Below are positions 46,348 through 58,289 of a DNA stretch of 64,000 nt, one piece after another (the first letter of the stretch is position 1; every line of letters starts with the position of its first letter). The notes beneath the pieces were generated by a model. It did no database searches and was not told the DNA's origin. It saw only the letters and a list, made by a program, of their open reading frames with translations. Both the position numbers and the translations under genes were made by a program. The stretch spans positions 265,703,925-265,767,924 of the forward strand of contig NC_081415.1 in assembly GCF_030272615.1 (NCBI RefSeq). Reading direction: 5' to 3'. Origin of the DNA: Cryptomeria japonica (Eukaryota > Streptophyta > Pinopsida > Cupressales > Cupressaceae).

Positions 46348-47365
46348 TTCCTACAATTTAGGCCAAAAATAATGTCTCTTCACAAGGTCTAGGGTCTTGT
46401 CAAGACCGAAATGACGTGCCATATCTCCACAATGGTTCTCCCTAATAATATTCAACCTCATGGAACATTGAGGAATACACAACTGCACTCCTTTGAACAA
46501 TCCATCTTGTATCAGAAACTCAGAAAACTCAATATGATACTGGTCACTCAAAGTTTCACTTACCTTGTATATTTCTCCAAAATCTTCATCAGCAACATAC
46601 ATATTCTTCAAGGAATTAATACCAACACTCTCCATTTTGATTTGGTTTACAATCAAGACTCTTCTCCTCAAAACATCATCAACTTTGTTCTTGACTCCCT
46701 TCTTGTGTTTGAGGGTAAATGTAAAGTCTTGTAGGGTCTCTACCCACTTCATATGTTGGTGATTAAGCTTCTCTTGACTATTTATGAAATTGAGTGCCTG
46801 ATTATCAGTAAGCACTATGAACTCCTTAGGCAATAAATAGTGCCTCCACTTCTTCAAGGACTGTACTAGAGCATACATCTCCAAGTCATAAGATGAGTAT
46901 CCTTTCTTAGCATCATTTAGCTTTTCACTGAAAAAAGCAATAGGCCTTACTTCCTGACTGAGTACTGCTCCAATGGCCATGTGGCTTGCATCACATTCCA
47001 CTTGAAATATCTTGTTGAATTTTGGTAAGGCAAGGACTTGTTGTTCTGCAACCTTCTTCTTCAATGTCTCAAATGAATCATCTTCCTCTTTGGTCCAACG
47101 AAAACTGAACTTTTGTCCTCCCTTGATGGTGTCAAGCATGGGTGCACAAACATGACTAAATCCTCTTATGAACTTCCTATAAAAAGTTGCTAAATCATGG
47201 AAAATTTGGACATCATTCATAGTTCTAGGTGTAGGCCAAGACAATATAGCACTTACCTTCTCTTGATCCATTTTTCAAATCACCTTGTGAGATTACAAAA
47301 CCCAAGTAGATGATCTCTTCCTGCATGAACAAACACTTCTCCAAATTGATCATTATTTTATCTTC
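46348..47365 (-). pseudogene. chromovirus RT end, RNase H and zinc finger
   Basis: The open part 46351-47271 carries the RT connection (SAILSWPTPRTMNDVQIFHD, FYRKFIRGFS) and RNase H with its acidic residues in QVECDASHMAIGAVLSQE, YSSYDLEMYALVQ and VLTDNQALNF. Then come the histidines of the H2C2 finger (ENHCGDMARHFG) and HYFWPKL, ending at the TAG 46348-46350. Between 47271 and 47365 a frameshift and a TAA separate it from the RT active-site part. Confidence 0.9.
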
Positions 47366-47808
47366 ATGTTACCTCTTGAGAACCATGTCTATGTGTTTGA
47401 GGTGCTCTTCCCTTGTGTGATTGAAGATCAAGATATCATCTAAGTATACTATGACAAATTTTCCTATGAATTCCACCAAGACTTCATTCATTAACCTCAT
47501 AAAGGTACTAAGTGTGTTGGACAACCCAAATGGTATGACTTTCCATTCACACAACCCCTCATTAGTTTTAAAGGTTGTTTTCTATTCATCCCCTAGCCTT
47601 ATTCTAATATGATGGCATCCACTTTTTAGATCCATTTTTGTAAAATATTTAGCACTCCCTAAGCAATCAAGAAAATCCTCTATTATAGAGATTGGGAACC
47701 TATACCTAATGGTTATCTTGTTGATGGCTCTTGAGTCTGTACAAATCCTCTAAGTTCCTTCTTTCTTGGGTGCAAGGACTGCCAGTACTACACATGGGCT
47801 TAGAATTT
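47366..47808 (-). pseudogene. chromovirus reverse transcriptase core, N-terminally cut
   Basis: The first recognisable block after the LTR junction is LSPCVVLAVLAPKKEG, then [20 protein letters not shown], a damaged middle, and CEWKVIPFGLSN with the catalytic FVIVYLDDILIF (about 47435-47470). The beginning of RT and everything upstream are missing. Several stops. Confidence 0.9.
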
Positions 47809-49281
47809 TGTAGACGCCTACCCAAAACTCCTAATAGCAAGCCCAAATCAGGTTAGGCTAGTGACCCTTCAACCACTCACAAGGGCCCTACAAGGAAGGA
47901 CTCTACACCTTGGATAAAACTACACACACATTCCCTAGTCTTAGGCCTACTCAAGATGAGTAACAAGCTTCAACTCTTCAAACAGGCTTTACCGGTAAGA
48001 TGAATAAAAGGCTTCAACTCTTCTAACAGGCTTTACCAGTGAGCCCCACTCGTGGGGATTTTGTATTTGGTCAACACACAACATCTAAGATCTCTTTAAA
48101 ACAATGGTTTTGATCTTGGGCATCAAATCCTTTTACCTCCTTTGTAAACCTACCCTCTGGCTAGTAGCCCTCCTAGACTGGTGTTTTGGCCTTAACTCAA
48201 AAATATTCGACACACCCATACAAAAAACTTATCATTTCAGACACCCTTTTGGAAGATATATAGATTCCAAAAAAATTTGGTCAGATTTGTAAATATAAGG
48301 TTTTTTCCTTTAGAGGCTAAGAGACCAAATAGAGGCAATTAGCCCTATTTTCCAAAGAAACTACCTCTACCAGTAGACCAAATGAAGAATCACCTTAATT
48401 GGCATGTGGGGAGTAGTGAGAAAATTCTAATTCTAGGGTTGCATGCCTGGAATCTTTCGCTAAGACAATTTATGATGACTATCCTAAAACTTGTCCTAGG
48501 TAGTCACATAGAGATGCCTACCTAAATCTGTTCATTTCTCCATACAACAAAATATTCCCTGCAACAAAACATGAAAACACTAAAATAAAAAGGCTTATCC
48601 TGCATCCCTTCAAAGGAAGAGTCTTCTAATGAACCGAAGTGCAAGATAAAGCCATTTTGGTTCAAAACCCTCTCCAAACCCTAAATTTTTGGGTTACAGT
48701 CAGTAGAATGAAGGTTTCTCTCTACTCCCGAACAATTAAGACCTCAAAACACCACCAAAAGAAAACTAGTTCATCCTCCTATCTACTCCATGGATTGTGG
48801 GCTTCAACCTAGTCTGTATAGTCACATACAACACCTACAAACTCAGAATTTCTAGGAAAACTAAGGTATTTTGAATATAATTGATTCTCAAAACTCCAAC
48901 TCCAATCAACAGCAACCTTGGGAATAGAGACCACAAGGATTATACAACTCTCCAATAGTTTACCATTGAATTTGGATTAGGTTGGATCCATTGAAAGGCT
49001 TCCCCAACCGAATTACAAAAAGTTGCACTTTTGCACTCAAAAGTTGCATTTTTGTAATTTTGTTCACAAAGTTGTCATACTTCCTAAGGTTGGGATCCAC
49101 ACACATGGACTGACCAAACACACACAAAACATGTATAAAACCTATTAAACATGAATCTAAACCATCTACTACCCCTCTTTATCACAGTGTCCCAATTGGC
49201 TTCTCAAATTGCCTAATTGGTGACATGGGCTTACATGGTGGGGTTTATTTGTGTACGTGAAACACAAGACACTCTAACACA
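47809..49281 (-). repeat. complete chromovirus LTR
   Basis: 1473 bp from TGTAGACGCC to CTCTAACACA, similar throughout to the split LTR 38237-38771 plus 44113-45076. Upstream in sense (49282-49345) it is preceded by a remnant of the chromovirus 3' coding end, so it was the 3' LTR of another copy or of a tandem arrangement, not a normal 5' LTR. No primer site lies at its inner edge; RT sequence begins there at once. Confidence 0.9.
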
Positions 49282-49345
49282 TCCTAACGGTCCTATTCTT
49301 CATCCTAAGGGTCATGAATAGCTTTTTTATGAGGTTCTCCTACAC
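49282..49345 (-). pseudogene. remnant of chromovirus integrase 3' end
   Basis: 64 bases align with 45077-45143 (TCCTATTCTTCATCCT and GGGTCATGAATAGCTT), the last codons of the chromodomain frame and the tract before the LTR. The rest is replaced by microsatellite. Confidence 0.85.
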
Positions 49346-49713
49346 CACATACATACATACATACATACATACATGCATGCATGCATATACGTACATACAT
49401 CTACATCTACACATACATCTACACATGCATACATTTATACATACATCTACATACATATTACATGCATCTACACACACATACACACATACTCACACACACA
49501 TATACATACATATATAAATACACATACTCATACACATACACTCACACATACACATATACACATACATACATACACATACATACATACACATACACACATA
49601 CATACACACACATACACATTAAATCACATATATACTCACACATACACTCACACATACACACACACATACACACACACATAAACACACACATACACACACA
49701 CATACACAAACAC

Positions 49714-49774
<61 letters not shown>

Positions 49775-50016
49775 TGCACATGCACATGCACATGCACATA
49801 CACATACACATACACATACACACATACATGTACACTCACACATAAATACAAACATGTACACACACACATACACACATAAATATACACACACATACATGCA
49901 CAAACATATACACATACACACAAATACACATATACGTGCACATACACATACACACATGTAGTCATACACACATGCATGCATACACACATACACACATACA
50001 TGTACATATATACATA
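49346..50016. repeat. CACATA-type microsatellite, about 670 bp
   Basis: Same base motif as 37441-38236, with ACATAC and GCATAC variants and runs of CACATA and CACATG. ORFs in it are artefacts. Confidence 0.97.
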
Positions 50017-51103
50017 AATTTTCTTTTAGCCATTCAGATCAAACATCACAAACAAGAAGACACAATGGTTGTAACAACTAGTGATAGTATACAAATTAAC
50101 GTCAATGTGTATGTTCATAGGCCAAATTCAGCCCTATTTTCATGGGTTTAAACACAATCTAAAACACATCAAATAGTTTCTTATCCTAAGTTCAATGTTC
50201 TCATGGCGATAACTTCAACCAACAACCTAGAATCTCCATCAACTCAAGTGTAGGGACACCTTGACGGGTGTATTCACTAATTTTGCCTTTTTCATGAGAG
50301 GACAACTAAGGACCTCCAAGACTGGAAGGATGACCCTATCACCCTCTCCACAAAAATCTACAAGTAGCTCATGCTAAGTCAAGGATTTCTGCCTCATCTC
50401 ACAGGAGCCTTATGGTGAGTATCTTGGGGGGAAAACCAGCTATCCCCTTGCACTAAAATTATCGTGATGTTCAGACAACTATAAGGGTGGGCTACTACTT
50501 TAAGGTGTCTAGTGGGGGAACTTCAACAGTACCTAGTGTCTACCCATGCAGCAACGGTTCATTTAAGAGCCCATTCCTATTCCTCAAGAGGATTTTTACT
50601 CATCTCACACAAGTGTGGATACTGGGGGAAAATTGTCGATGTAGATACACATCACTAGGTTGTCGCGGCTTTCGCCTAATGTATTAATTTATATAGTGGG
50701 CAAAAGAAGTATATCTTGGGTTTTTCCCCTCTCACCCGACCTTTTGGGCTTCTCAGGAAGGCAAACCCTTCTATCTAAAAAGAAGATGATAACAATTTCT
50801 CTTACACCTAACGCCCAATCAATGGGAGTTCAGATACTTTTGTTATCATCTTTAGGGTTCTATCTAAACACAAAGCATGCAAATGGCACATGACACTTCA
50901 AACAAGTCAATTAACCCCAAAATGAAATAAATAAGTGAGCCTAATTAAACTAGAACGGAAAAACAAACAAACATGTAGACAAATTTTCTAGCATTATTTA
51001 AAAGAAAAAATGGGTAAAAACTCAATGTTGTCACTTTTATCCAATTTAAGAAATTGTTATATCAAATTACACATATAATATAAATATGAAAATTTTATTT
51101 ATA
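50017..51103. other. non-coding region with gypsy-leader-like sequence
   Basis: No ORF worth naming. Around 50726-50770 TTTTTCCCCTCTCACCCGAC followed by CAGGAAGGCAAACCCT resembles 21650-21695 in the Tat-like leader, so part of this is probably a decayed gypsy leader or LTR. The last 150 bases are very AT-rich. Confidence 0.45.
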
Positions 51104-52386
51104 TTAATAAATTAAAAATAACAAGGTCGATTTTTCCATAATCTCGTCTGGGTCCACAAGGTCAATTTTTCCAACAGTTTCCTCATTGTCAGAATTCAAA
51201 TTCTTAATATCCATAGGGGGCCAAGAGGTCACCACATCCATTGCATCCATAGAGGCCTTGGTTGTCTCTTTTCTCACCAAATCCTTTAGATTTCCATCAT
51301 CCTTGCTTTCGTTGAGATCATCCTCAGATTCTGTAGTATTTTGGGGTTTTCCCTTCTTCTCAATAGAGCCCTTGGAGGTGAGCCTCCAAGACCTCCTTCT
51401 ACCCTCCACTTCAGGAGTAGGATTTTCCTCTTCCATCTCATTAGATGAAGAATTATAGAGGATAATTCTTTTATGCTTCCCAGGAGACTTTCATTTTCCC
51501 TTGTAAGAAATAGGTTTCTTATCCTTCTCGATCAACGAAAGGGGAAGGTGTGGGGAGCGAGCTTAGAAATAGAAATAGAGGATGAGGGAAACTGGGGGGA
51601 AGGAAAAGCTTCAACAAAAAGATGAAACAAAGTGGAGGGGCCCAAATTCCTAGCAAAGGCTGCTAGGGGATGAGAGTCAAGGAATGAGGGTTGAATGAAC
51701 ATGAAATTCCTGGGGGACAAAAGAGACAGGTGAAAATTATAAAGCATGTAGATAAGGCCCTGATGAAGGGGGATGAGAGGCTTATCCATATTCTTAGGGT
51801 CAAGGGATTCCTTTATAGAATTTTCCATGGATTGCAATAGAAAGAAGGGAAAACAAAGTAAATCATTGTTTCAAAAATAGTTCAACAAGGGCAAGTGGTA
51901 GTAGTAGAATAACTTTTAATGGCCCTCGAGAGTGAAGTACTTCATGATCATCAAACAAATCTAGTTCCACGGGTGTTTGAGCTCCTCCCTAGAGAACCCT
52001 CCTTGTATTTCAATTGTTTCTTCTTTTCCCCTAAAAAAATTATTTAGGTCCTCACTATTGGTGACGTGGCTATCCCTTTTCCACCTTCGACCATCTAGAG
52101 AAAGGCCCGTTGCCTAAGCAATGATTTCATCCGAGACATCAAAAGAGATTCCTCCAACTATAACCCTTTTGTTACTCCAGGAAGCTGTAAATTGAGCACA
52201 AAGCTTCTCATCATGGCTATGAAAGTTCTCCATAAATCTCATCACCCCACCTTCAACACAATAATTCTAGACCATCGCATCTTGTTTAAAATCATCAAGT
52301 TTGTCTAGTTTGTAGAAAACTCTATCAACTCCCATGGTTGTCTCATAAAATTTAATAGTGAGAGATTTTTCATAGGCATGAGACAT
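51104..52386 (-). pseudogene. unidentified frame with T-G-L-type domain and acidic tail
   Basis: Start ATG 52386 (MSHAYEKSLTIKFYETTMGV). Blocks: FTASWSNKRVIVGGISFDVS, then after a TAG the ATGLSLDGRRWKRDSHVTNS block, MKYFTLEGH, LFYYYHLPLLNYF, PLIPLHQGLIYMLYNFHLSL, FARNLGPSTLFHLFVEAF, a basic region (RRRSWRLTSKG) and an acidic Asp/Glu end. Stops at about 52269, 52118, 51982 and 51942. The block order matches the frame inside the LINE (9866-8440). No known enzyme is recognised. It reads away from the tandem duplication at 52459. Confidence 0.65.
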
Positions 52387-52458
52387 ATGCAGAGAGGCAG
52401 AGAAAGTGTCTAGACAAAAATACTTAAACAAAATATAAATACTTTTATCATAAAAGTT

Positions 52459-53190
52459 AGAGATTTTGATAGGGATTTGGTGGTCATGCAGCCCTGCCCA
52501 CTAGTACATTCGGAGCTGATTTCCGACGGCCATTTATCGTATTTTCAATGAATTTTCATCAGAGTGTCGACAAAATCCACCATCGAAAACTCAGCGTCAG
52601 ATTGGTCAACGATGCCATGCCCATCGGAAATTTGACAATCCAATGGACTTTACCAATGGTTAAAGAAGCCATTGGTTGAAAGCTTGGTATTCATTGTCAT
52701 TCCAACGATGATCATTTTTATAAAACAAAAAATAATTATCATCGATATAAAAGAGCCATTGAAGGAAGGAAATGTCAAAAGGACTCACCGAAGATAATAA
52801 ATTCATCGAAAAATAATAAATTTTAGAGATTTTGATAGGGATTTGGTGGTCATGCAACCCTGCCCACTAGTACATTCGGAGCTGATTTCCGACGGCCATT
52901 TGTCGGATTTTCAACGAATTTTCATCAGAGTGTCGACAAAATCCACCATCGAAAACTCAGCGTTAGATTGGTCAATGATGCCATGCCCATCGGAAATTCG
53001 ACAATCCAATGGACTTTGCCAATTGTCAAAGAAGCCGTTGGTTGAAAGCTTGGTATTCATTGTCATTCCAACGATGATCATTTTTATAAAACAAAAAATA
53101 ATTATCATCGATATAAAAGAGCCATTGAAGGAAGGAAATGTCAAAAGGACTCACTGAAGATAATAAATTCATCAAAAAAAGATATCAAAG
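52459..53190. repeat. 366-bp tandem duplication
   Basis: AGAGATTTTGATAGGGATTT begins at 52459 and at 52825. The two copies differ at only about a dozen positions over 340 bases, so the event is much younger than the surrounding decay. The end of the second copy runs into the ATCGAT-rich block. Confidence 0.95.
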
Positions 53191-53720
53191 AAAGTAGAGA
53201 GGGTCTTCATCGACAGGAAAAGTTCTCAAGGAAATAATACTATTGGTGCAACATAAAAAGGACCCACCAAAAGGAGTGTTTTCATCGAAAGAATAATATC
53301 GATCAGAAAAAAGTAAGCTACATCGATAAAAGATATCAATGAGGATATAGGTTTCAAGGAGGTTAAAAGGCATGTTCTTGATATGCATGGTTTTGTTGAT
53401 GTAACTTTATTGGTGAAGAACGATAAGGGAAAATAAAGAAAAGCTTCAGTGAGATAATAGACCCATTCATCGACAGGGCATAGTGATATTGATGAAACAA
53501 GTATTTCGATGGAAAAATAAAGGAGGACACCAAAGCCCAAGGTTTCTTTGACATAAGACCTGATGGATATCAAATATGTTTCGATGAGGAGACAACCATA
53601 CTGACCGAATACAATATTTTGATGAAGGGAAAAAATACTTGATCGAAGTAATATTTGAAACAAAAGTATTGTCGATAGAAACAAAGAGATCGATGGACTA
53701 AAGAAAAAAATGATCAAAAG
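53160..53720 (+). repeat. ATCGAT-rich block, upstream copy
   Basis: Cryptic repeat of short words such as CATCGATAAAAGATATC, CATCGA and ATCGATGA. It aligns with 58318-58760 in the same orientation, for example ACTATTGGTGCAA at both, GATATCAATGAGGATAT against GATATCGATAAGGATAT, and ACCTGATGGATA at both. CATCGATATAAAAG occurs just upstream at 53107 and at 58317. Confidence 0.7.
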
Positions 53721-54004
53721 ACATATCCTCATCAAAATGACTATTGATTGCCGTGAAAATCATAAACAAATCCCAGGGAAGGTCACATCGCCATTAAATT
53801 CAAACATGTGCCCGAGTGACCGTTGTCCAAAGCGCAATTACTAACTGATTAAATATGCCATAAGTAGTGGATCAACCATCAAAGGGCACAACATTAAGGA
53901 ATTCACAGGTGATGAACTGAAAGCAGGAATTGGGTGAATTCACAAATAAAGCTCAGTAATTCCAAGTAAGTTGTTTGCACACAGACCTCTTTTACAAAAT
54001 TCAA
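53721..54004. other. spacer before the long plus-strand frame
   Basis: Non-coding; no primer site recognised. Confidence 0.5.
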
Positions 54005-57000
54005 ATGGAATCATCATATAAAACTAATAAGACCGGAAAGGGAAAAGAACCTAAAAGATAGAAAAGGGAAGGGTGTTCTTTGGCCCAGGACCTAATTGAC
54101 TAGTGCCCATCATCCAGTTTGAGGTCCAAGAAGATTAGAGCTAATGAGGAAGGCTTGGAGGACCGGTTTGAGGATCTTGGAGACATATGGACAGAGATGA
54201 GAGGGTATGAATTATTCATATACGGGTACAATAGAAGAGTTGCCCCTTAGCCTATCAACAATTCATGGTGATTGAACTTAGGAAGGTTAGTTGTGGCAAA
54301 TGTATTTGTGAATGTGGAGCTCATGAAGGCATTGGCAAACAATTATGACCCTCAAACCAAGATCATATATAACTACATGTGTGAGCCAATTCTTGCAATC
54401 ACAAAGGAGGTTATTGACACCATGTTCGAGTTAGATTGGGGATTTGAAGAATTGATTGACCTCAAGAAGTTAACAAGTGAATATTTTAACCTAGAGCACA
54501 TTTACAAAATGTGGAGACTCCCTATACATAGACCTAAGAATGCAGGGTCCTTAGTGCCACTAGGTCAGGATGACAAAGCTCCCTATGATGTCAACTCTTT
54601 CCATCCATATTTCAAGTATACCTATTACTGTGTTGCCCAAGTGTTAGGGGTAAAAGCCCATCCTTTGATGGATATTGCAGCCATGGTCATTTGTGCCGAT
54701 TTGCAGTCTAAGGACCCCCACTTCTTTGATTTTTTTGCTTATTTGGTTGAGGTTTTGAATCATGGGTTAGAAAAGTTAAAGGGGGCTGTCATCAATGTTC
54801 ATTTCAAGCATTATTCCTTACTTATGCATATGCTATTGTATGTGGGACAAGATGAAGGGTTATGGCCAAAAGAGTTATTTGTCAAGACATATGACAATGC
54901 TGGAATGAGAAAACCAGTGCAACTATGAGTTTCTTCATGGGACCAGAGGTATGTGAATAATCAATATTGGCATTTTGAGGAGTTCTTTGTCAAGCCATTA
55001 TATAGACTGTTGGGATGCCCGTGCGATCATTCCCTTGCACTAGAGGTTCAAAGATTCCTAAGACCAAAAGATTTCACTGAAGATCCCTCAATTGAACACA
55101 ATTAGGGAGATTGGTATTGTTTTTCAGACTGCACACAATTCAGGGTATATGGGTTCAACGAGAGACCATACTTACTACCACTTACAGTCCCTAATAGAGT
55201 GGCTTCTCTAGAAATTGTGAGGCAACTGTCAATAGTGAGTACAGAACATTTGAGAAGCCATGGAAAACAATCAATTGTACCTGGGTTGATAGTATTTTTA
55301 TATTTTATTATGCAAAGTTCAAAGAGTTATGGCCTGCTGCAGACAAAATTGGATTATTATGGCATGGCTATGGGGGATCCAAGGCCCAATTTCGGTCCTG
55401 AAGGATACATAAGGATAGCCCAGTCATCACAAAAGCTGAAGGCTGGAGAGCATAAATCTTACCTATCGAATGACCTCATTAAGAACATTGGCAGAGAAGA
55501 GGCCAGAGTGAAGCAAATAAAGTTTGAGAAAGCAATGTAGGCTTATAAATGGAAGCTTTATAGAAGGAAAATGGATGAGAACGTGCTAAAAAAGATTGAA
55601 GACCCCTTGGAGTTGGCCAACAAACTTGTGGAGCATGAATTGGAAATACTTGAGGGAGTCTCGCCTCATGTTTTTATGGATTACATTGATACTATTAGGA
55701 ATACAGAGCCTTTGGCTCATATGTCTCCTTCTTCCACATCTGGCATCATTCCATTCATTCCTCAAGAGGATTACCCCTTGGTTATGTAGAGGATACACCG
55801 ATAGACTTGGCAACAGGACAACTGAATGTCCGAGAAGTGGTTGACATCAAATTCCTGGAGCATGAGGATTTCATTGCTTCCAAGGAGTTCACCGCATTCC
55901 TCTATCAACATAAAGGATCTCAAATTAGGAATAACATGAGAAATAGTGAAGAAGAGCAACAACTTCAAAAGTTACAAGAGGAGATGGATCTTTTGATGAG
56001 AGAAATGACACTAGAGAAGGGAAGACAGTTGCTTAAGGAAGCTAGTGTGCTATTATACTCTGGATGGGACATGAACTCTGCCTTGTTGTTTGATGGATTC
56101 CTCAAGAAATAGGACCCAAGTAGGCAAATGATGCCAAAAGAGATTGATAAACTCTTTAGAGGATCAGGATATGATCCAGATCATAAGGTTCTTCTACATT
56201 GGGCTATCTATCCCAAAGATAAAAGACCTATATTGGTTGATATAGAAGAAGCTTTTGGACATTTGATGGTGCAGCAGGTTGTAAAGACTAACCCTAGAAC
56301 AACTGCCAAACTAAATTTGGATGTCACTAAACTGAACCAAGATCAAATAGAGTTTCTGGTTCGAGAAAATTGTACATACAAAAGCCTATATGAGAAAACT
56401 GATGAAGAAAAACAGAGGCTAGAAGCAAGATTGCTTCAGATTGATACAGGTATCAGTCAAATAGGGATGACATATGGTGTTGATAGAGATGCCATGGATG
56501 CCTTGAAAAACACTATGTATTGGAGGAACAGGGTGGAAAAGACATCTCGGCAACTAAAAAAGGAACAACAAAAGATGGATAAGTTATTTCTCGAGGTCGT
56601 TGACCATAGATTCAATAGTATGATGCAAGTTGCAGAAATCTATTGGAAGACATACACTGGAACAGTCAAAGCTATGAAAGAGCATGAAAGGCTCAGGTCT
56701 CGGTTGGAGTCTGATGAATCCAGGTGAGAAAATTGAAGCTGAGGCTCACTTGAAGTCCCATGATGAATTGGCAAATCAATTAAGGAAAGAGCATCAGAGG
56801 CTGGACGATGGGAATACCCCTAGGGTGCCCTCTTTTTATAGTAATGGTGAGTTAGTATCATTGGAACAGTGGAAACAAGAGTTCAATGATGAGAAGAATC
56901 GAGCAGTAGCAGAGTTGGATCGGGACAAAAATTTGTCACTTTGTGTTAACAATATTCTATCCAATCATTTCCAGATAGAAAGCAACATGAGGAAACTAAA

Positions 57001-57073
57001 CAATGATGTTCTAATGTATAAAGATGATAAGTACATTGAACACATAGGAATGCTGAACTTGTTTATCTTCTAG
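54005..57073 (+). pseudogene. long unidentified frame of about 1020 codons, gymnosperm repeat-type
   Basis: ATG 54005 (MESSYKTNKTGKGKEPKR) opens one frame that runs to about 55775, shifts, and shifts again near 56715, ending TAG at 57071. Stops inside it: TAG 54059, 54101, 54248, 55103, 55538, 56110 and TGA 54269, 54926, all explainable as C-to-T. The N-terminal 500 residues look globular: FEDLGDIWTEMRGYELFIYG, the EPILAITKEVIDTMFELDWG block, HFKHYSLLMHMLLYVGQDEG, FRVYGFNERPYLLPLTVPNR and LDYYGMAMGDPRPNFGPEGY. From about residue 650 it is Lys/Glu/Gln-rich and probably coiled coil. I have seen this kind of frame in gymnosperm annotations as hypothetical proteins (recollection). Function unknown. 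Confidence 0.75.
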
Positions 57074-57512
57074 TTTGTTAACAAAAGTGCTAATTAATAG
57101 TTATGTGTTGAAAAGCCACGATGCTTGGTGACAATGTATACCCTCGTATAAATGAGGGAATTTTTGCAACAATAAGGATCATTAGAGAAGTAGAATATAG
57201 CCTCAGGCTTACTATTGTACCATTTTGCGAACATACATAATATAATCAGTCATCTTTCCTTTGTGTATATGTTTTGGATTACTGCATCTTTCTGTAGGCA
57301 GTTGCTTGTGATATTATCTAAAGGAGATAAGGTTACTTGTGTTCTTCTAGTAAAACTCTGTGTTTCATTGTGTGGATTTGAATAAAAGATTTGCTTGCGA
57401 ATATAGTTTTGTATATAGTGCGCATGCATATTATCTCAACCATGGTGCGCTTGCATATGTATATAGTTTTGTTTATAGGTGGAAAGCCTAAGGTTCAATG
57501 TCGAACTTGGTT
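57074..57512. other. non-coding after the long frame
   Basis: AT-rich, with no ORF. Two GCGC(A/T)TGCATAT words near 57420-57455 are a local duplication. Confidence 0.4.
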
Positions 57513-57524
57513 GCTCTGATACCA
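57513..57524 (-). other. primer-binding-site-like sequence, tRNA-Met type, minus orientation
   Basis: GCTCTGATACCA on the plus strand is the exact complement of TGGTATCAGAGC and is followed after two bases by TGTAATATTCC, a plausible LTR end in the plus reading. No minus-strand gag or pol lies to its left, so at most a fragment of an element remains. Confidence 0.5.
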
Positions 57525-57526
57525 TA

Positions 57527-58289
57527 TGTAATATTCCATAAATTCTATACTTAAAGAAAATAAACTGTGATCTATATTAAGATAAAAAATTGAGCATTTC
57601 AAAATAAAACATAACTACTTCAGTTGAAGGAGAAAACTAACTAAATGTTCTTCAACATAATAAGAATCTAACTAATTTATCTAAAAGGAAGGTAATCTTT
57701 TAACGATAAAAAACATTGAACAAATATTATTAAGCTAATCAATATGAGAAAGGAATTCAAATGGCAAGTTTCATTTTCGAGGGAAGAGATAAAGGTTCAG
57801 AGGTTATTGTTATCACTGTTTAAAAAATGGGTATTCTTTTCCATAATTGGCTAAGTCTATGAAATTCTTGGGTCTGGTATGGCCTTGTGACTTCTATTGC
57901 TTTGGGTCCTAAAGAGGGTTTAGGGTTTAGGTTTAATCACTTTCAAAATGTCTGAGAAAGAAACCCTTATAATTCTATTTCCATGTTACTTTATTCACTT
58001 AAGTAATGGGTCCTTTTGTCATGCAAAGTGTTCCCCCTGTTGTTTTTTACCTAGGCGGTCCTTTTAAATGTTTTAATTTTTATTCGCCTTTAAATTGCCT
58101 TTTCTAATGACCGTCAGGCTTTGTAATTGTCATGCAACTCTTAGTCAATTGGATGGCCCACATGGATTCATGAACTCAACATGCCCGAAAGTTACCTATT
58201 GCATAGTAGCGAAAAGATTTGGCAAGACCCAGCGATAAGGACTTCTTTCTTGGCTAAAAGAATTCTATCAAAGTATCTAAGATTCAAAC
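57527..58289. other. possible LTR remnant and non-coding sequence
   Basis: Starts TGTAATATTCC next to the primer-like site; the far end was not identified. GGGTTTAGGGTTTAGGTTTA at 57916-57935 is a short telomere-like or telo-box sequence. No ORF. Confidence 0.35.

Larger units (their letters stand above)
45077..47808 (-). mobile_element. Ty3/gypsy chromovirus body, 5' part missing
   Basis: Minus strand: RT from its second quarter, RNase H, H2C2 zinc finger, integrase, GPY/F region and chromodomain, then the 3' LTR. The pol order RT-RNase H-integrase and the chromodomain mark a chromovirus. Gag, protease and the start of RT are absent, and the body is joined at 47808 directly to an LTR end. 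Confidence 0.93.

Noticed and set aside
57916-57935. Telomere-like GGGTTTAGGGTTTAGG; similar words at 24966 and 60108
   Set aside because: At most two units, not an interstitial telomere array. A telo-box in a promoter remains possible but unsupported.
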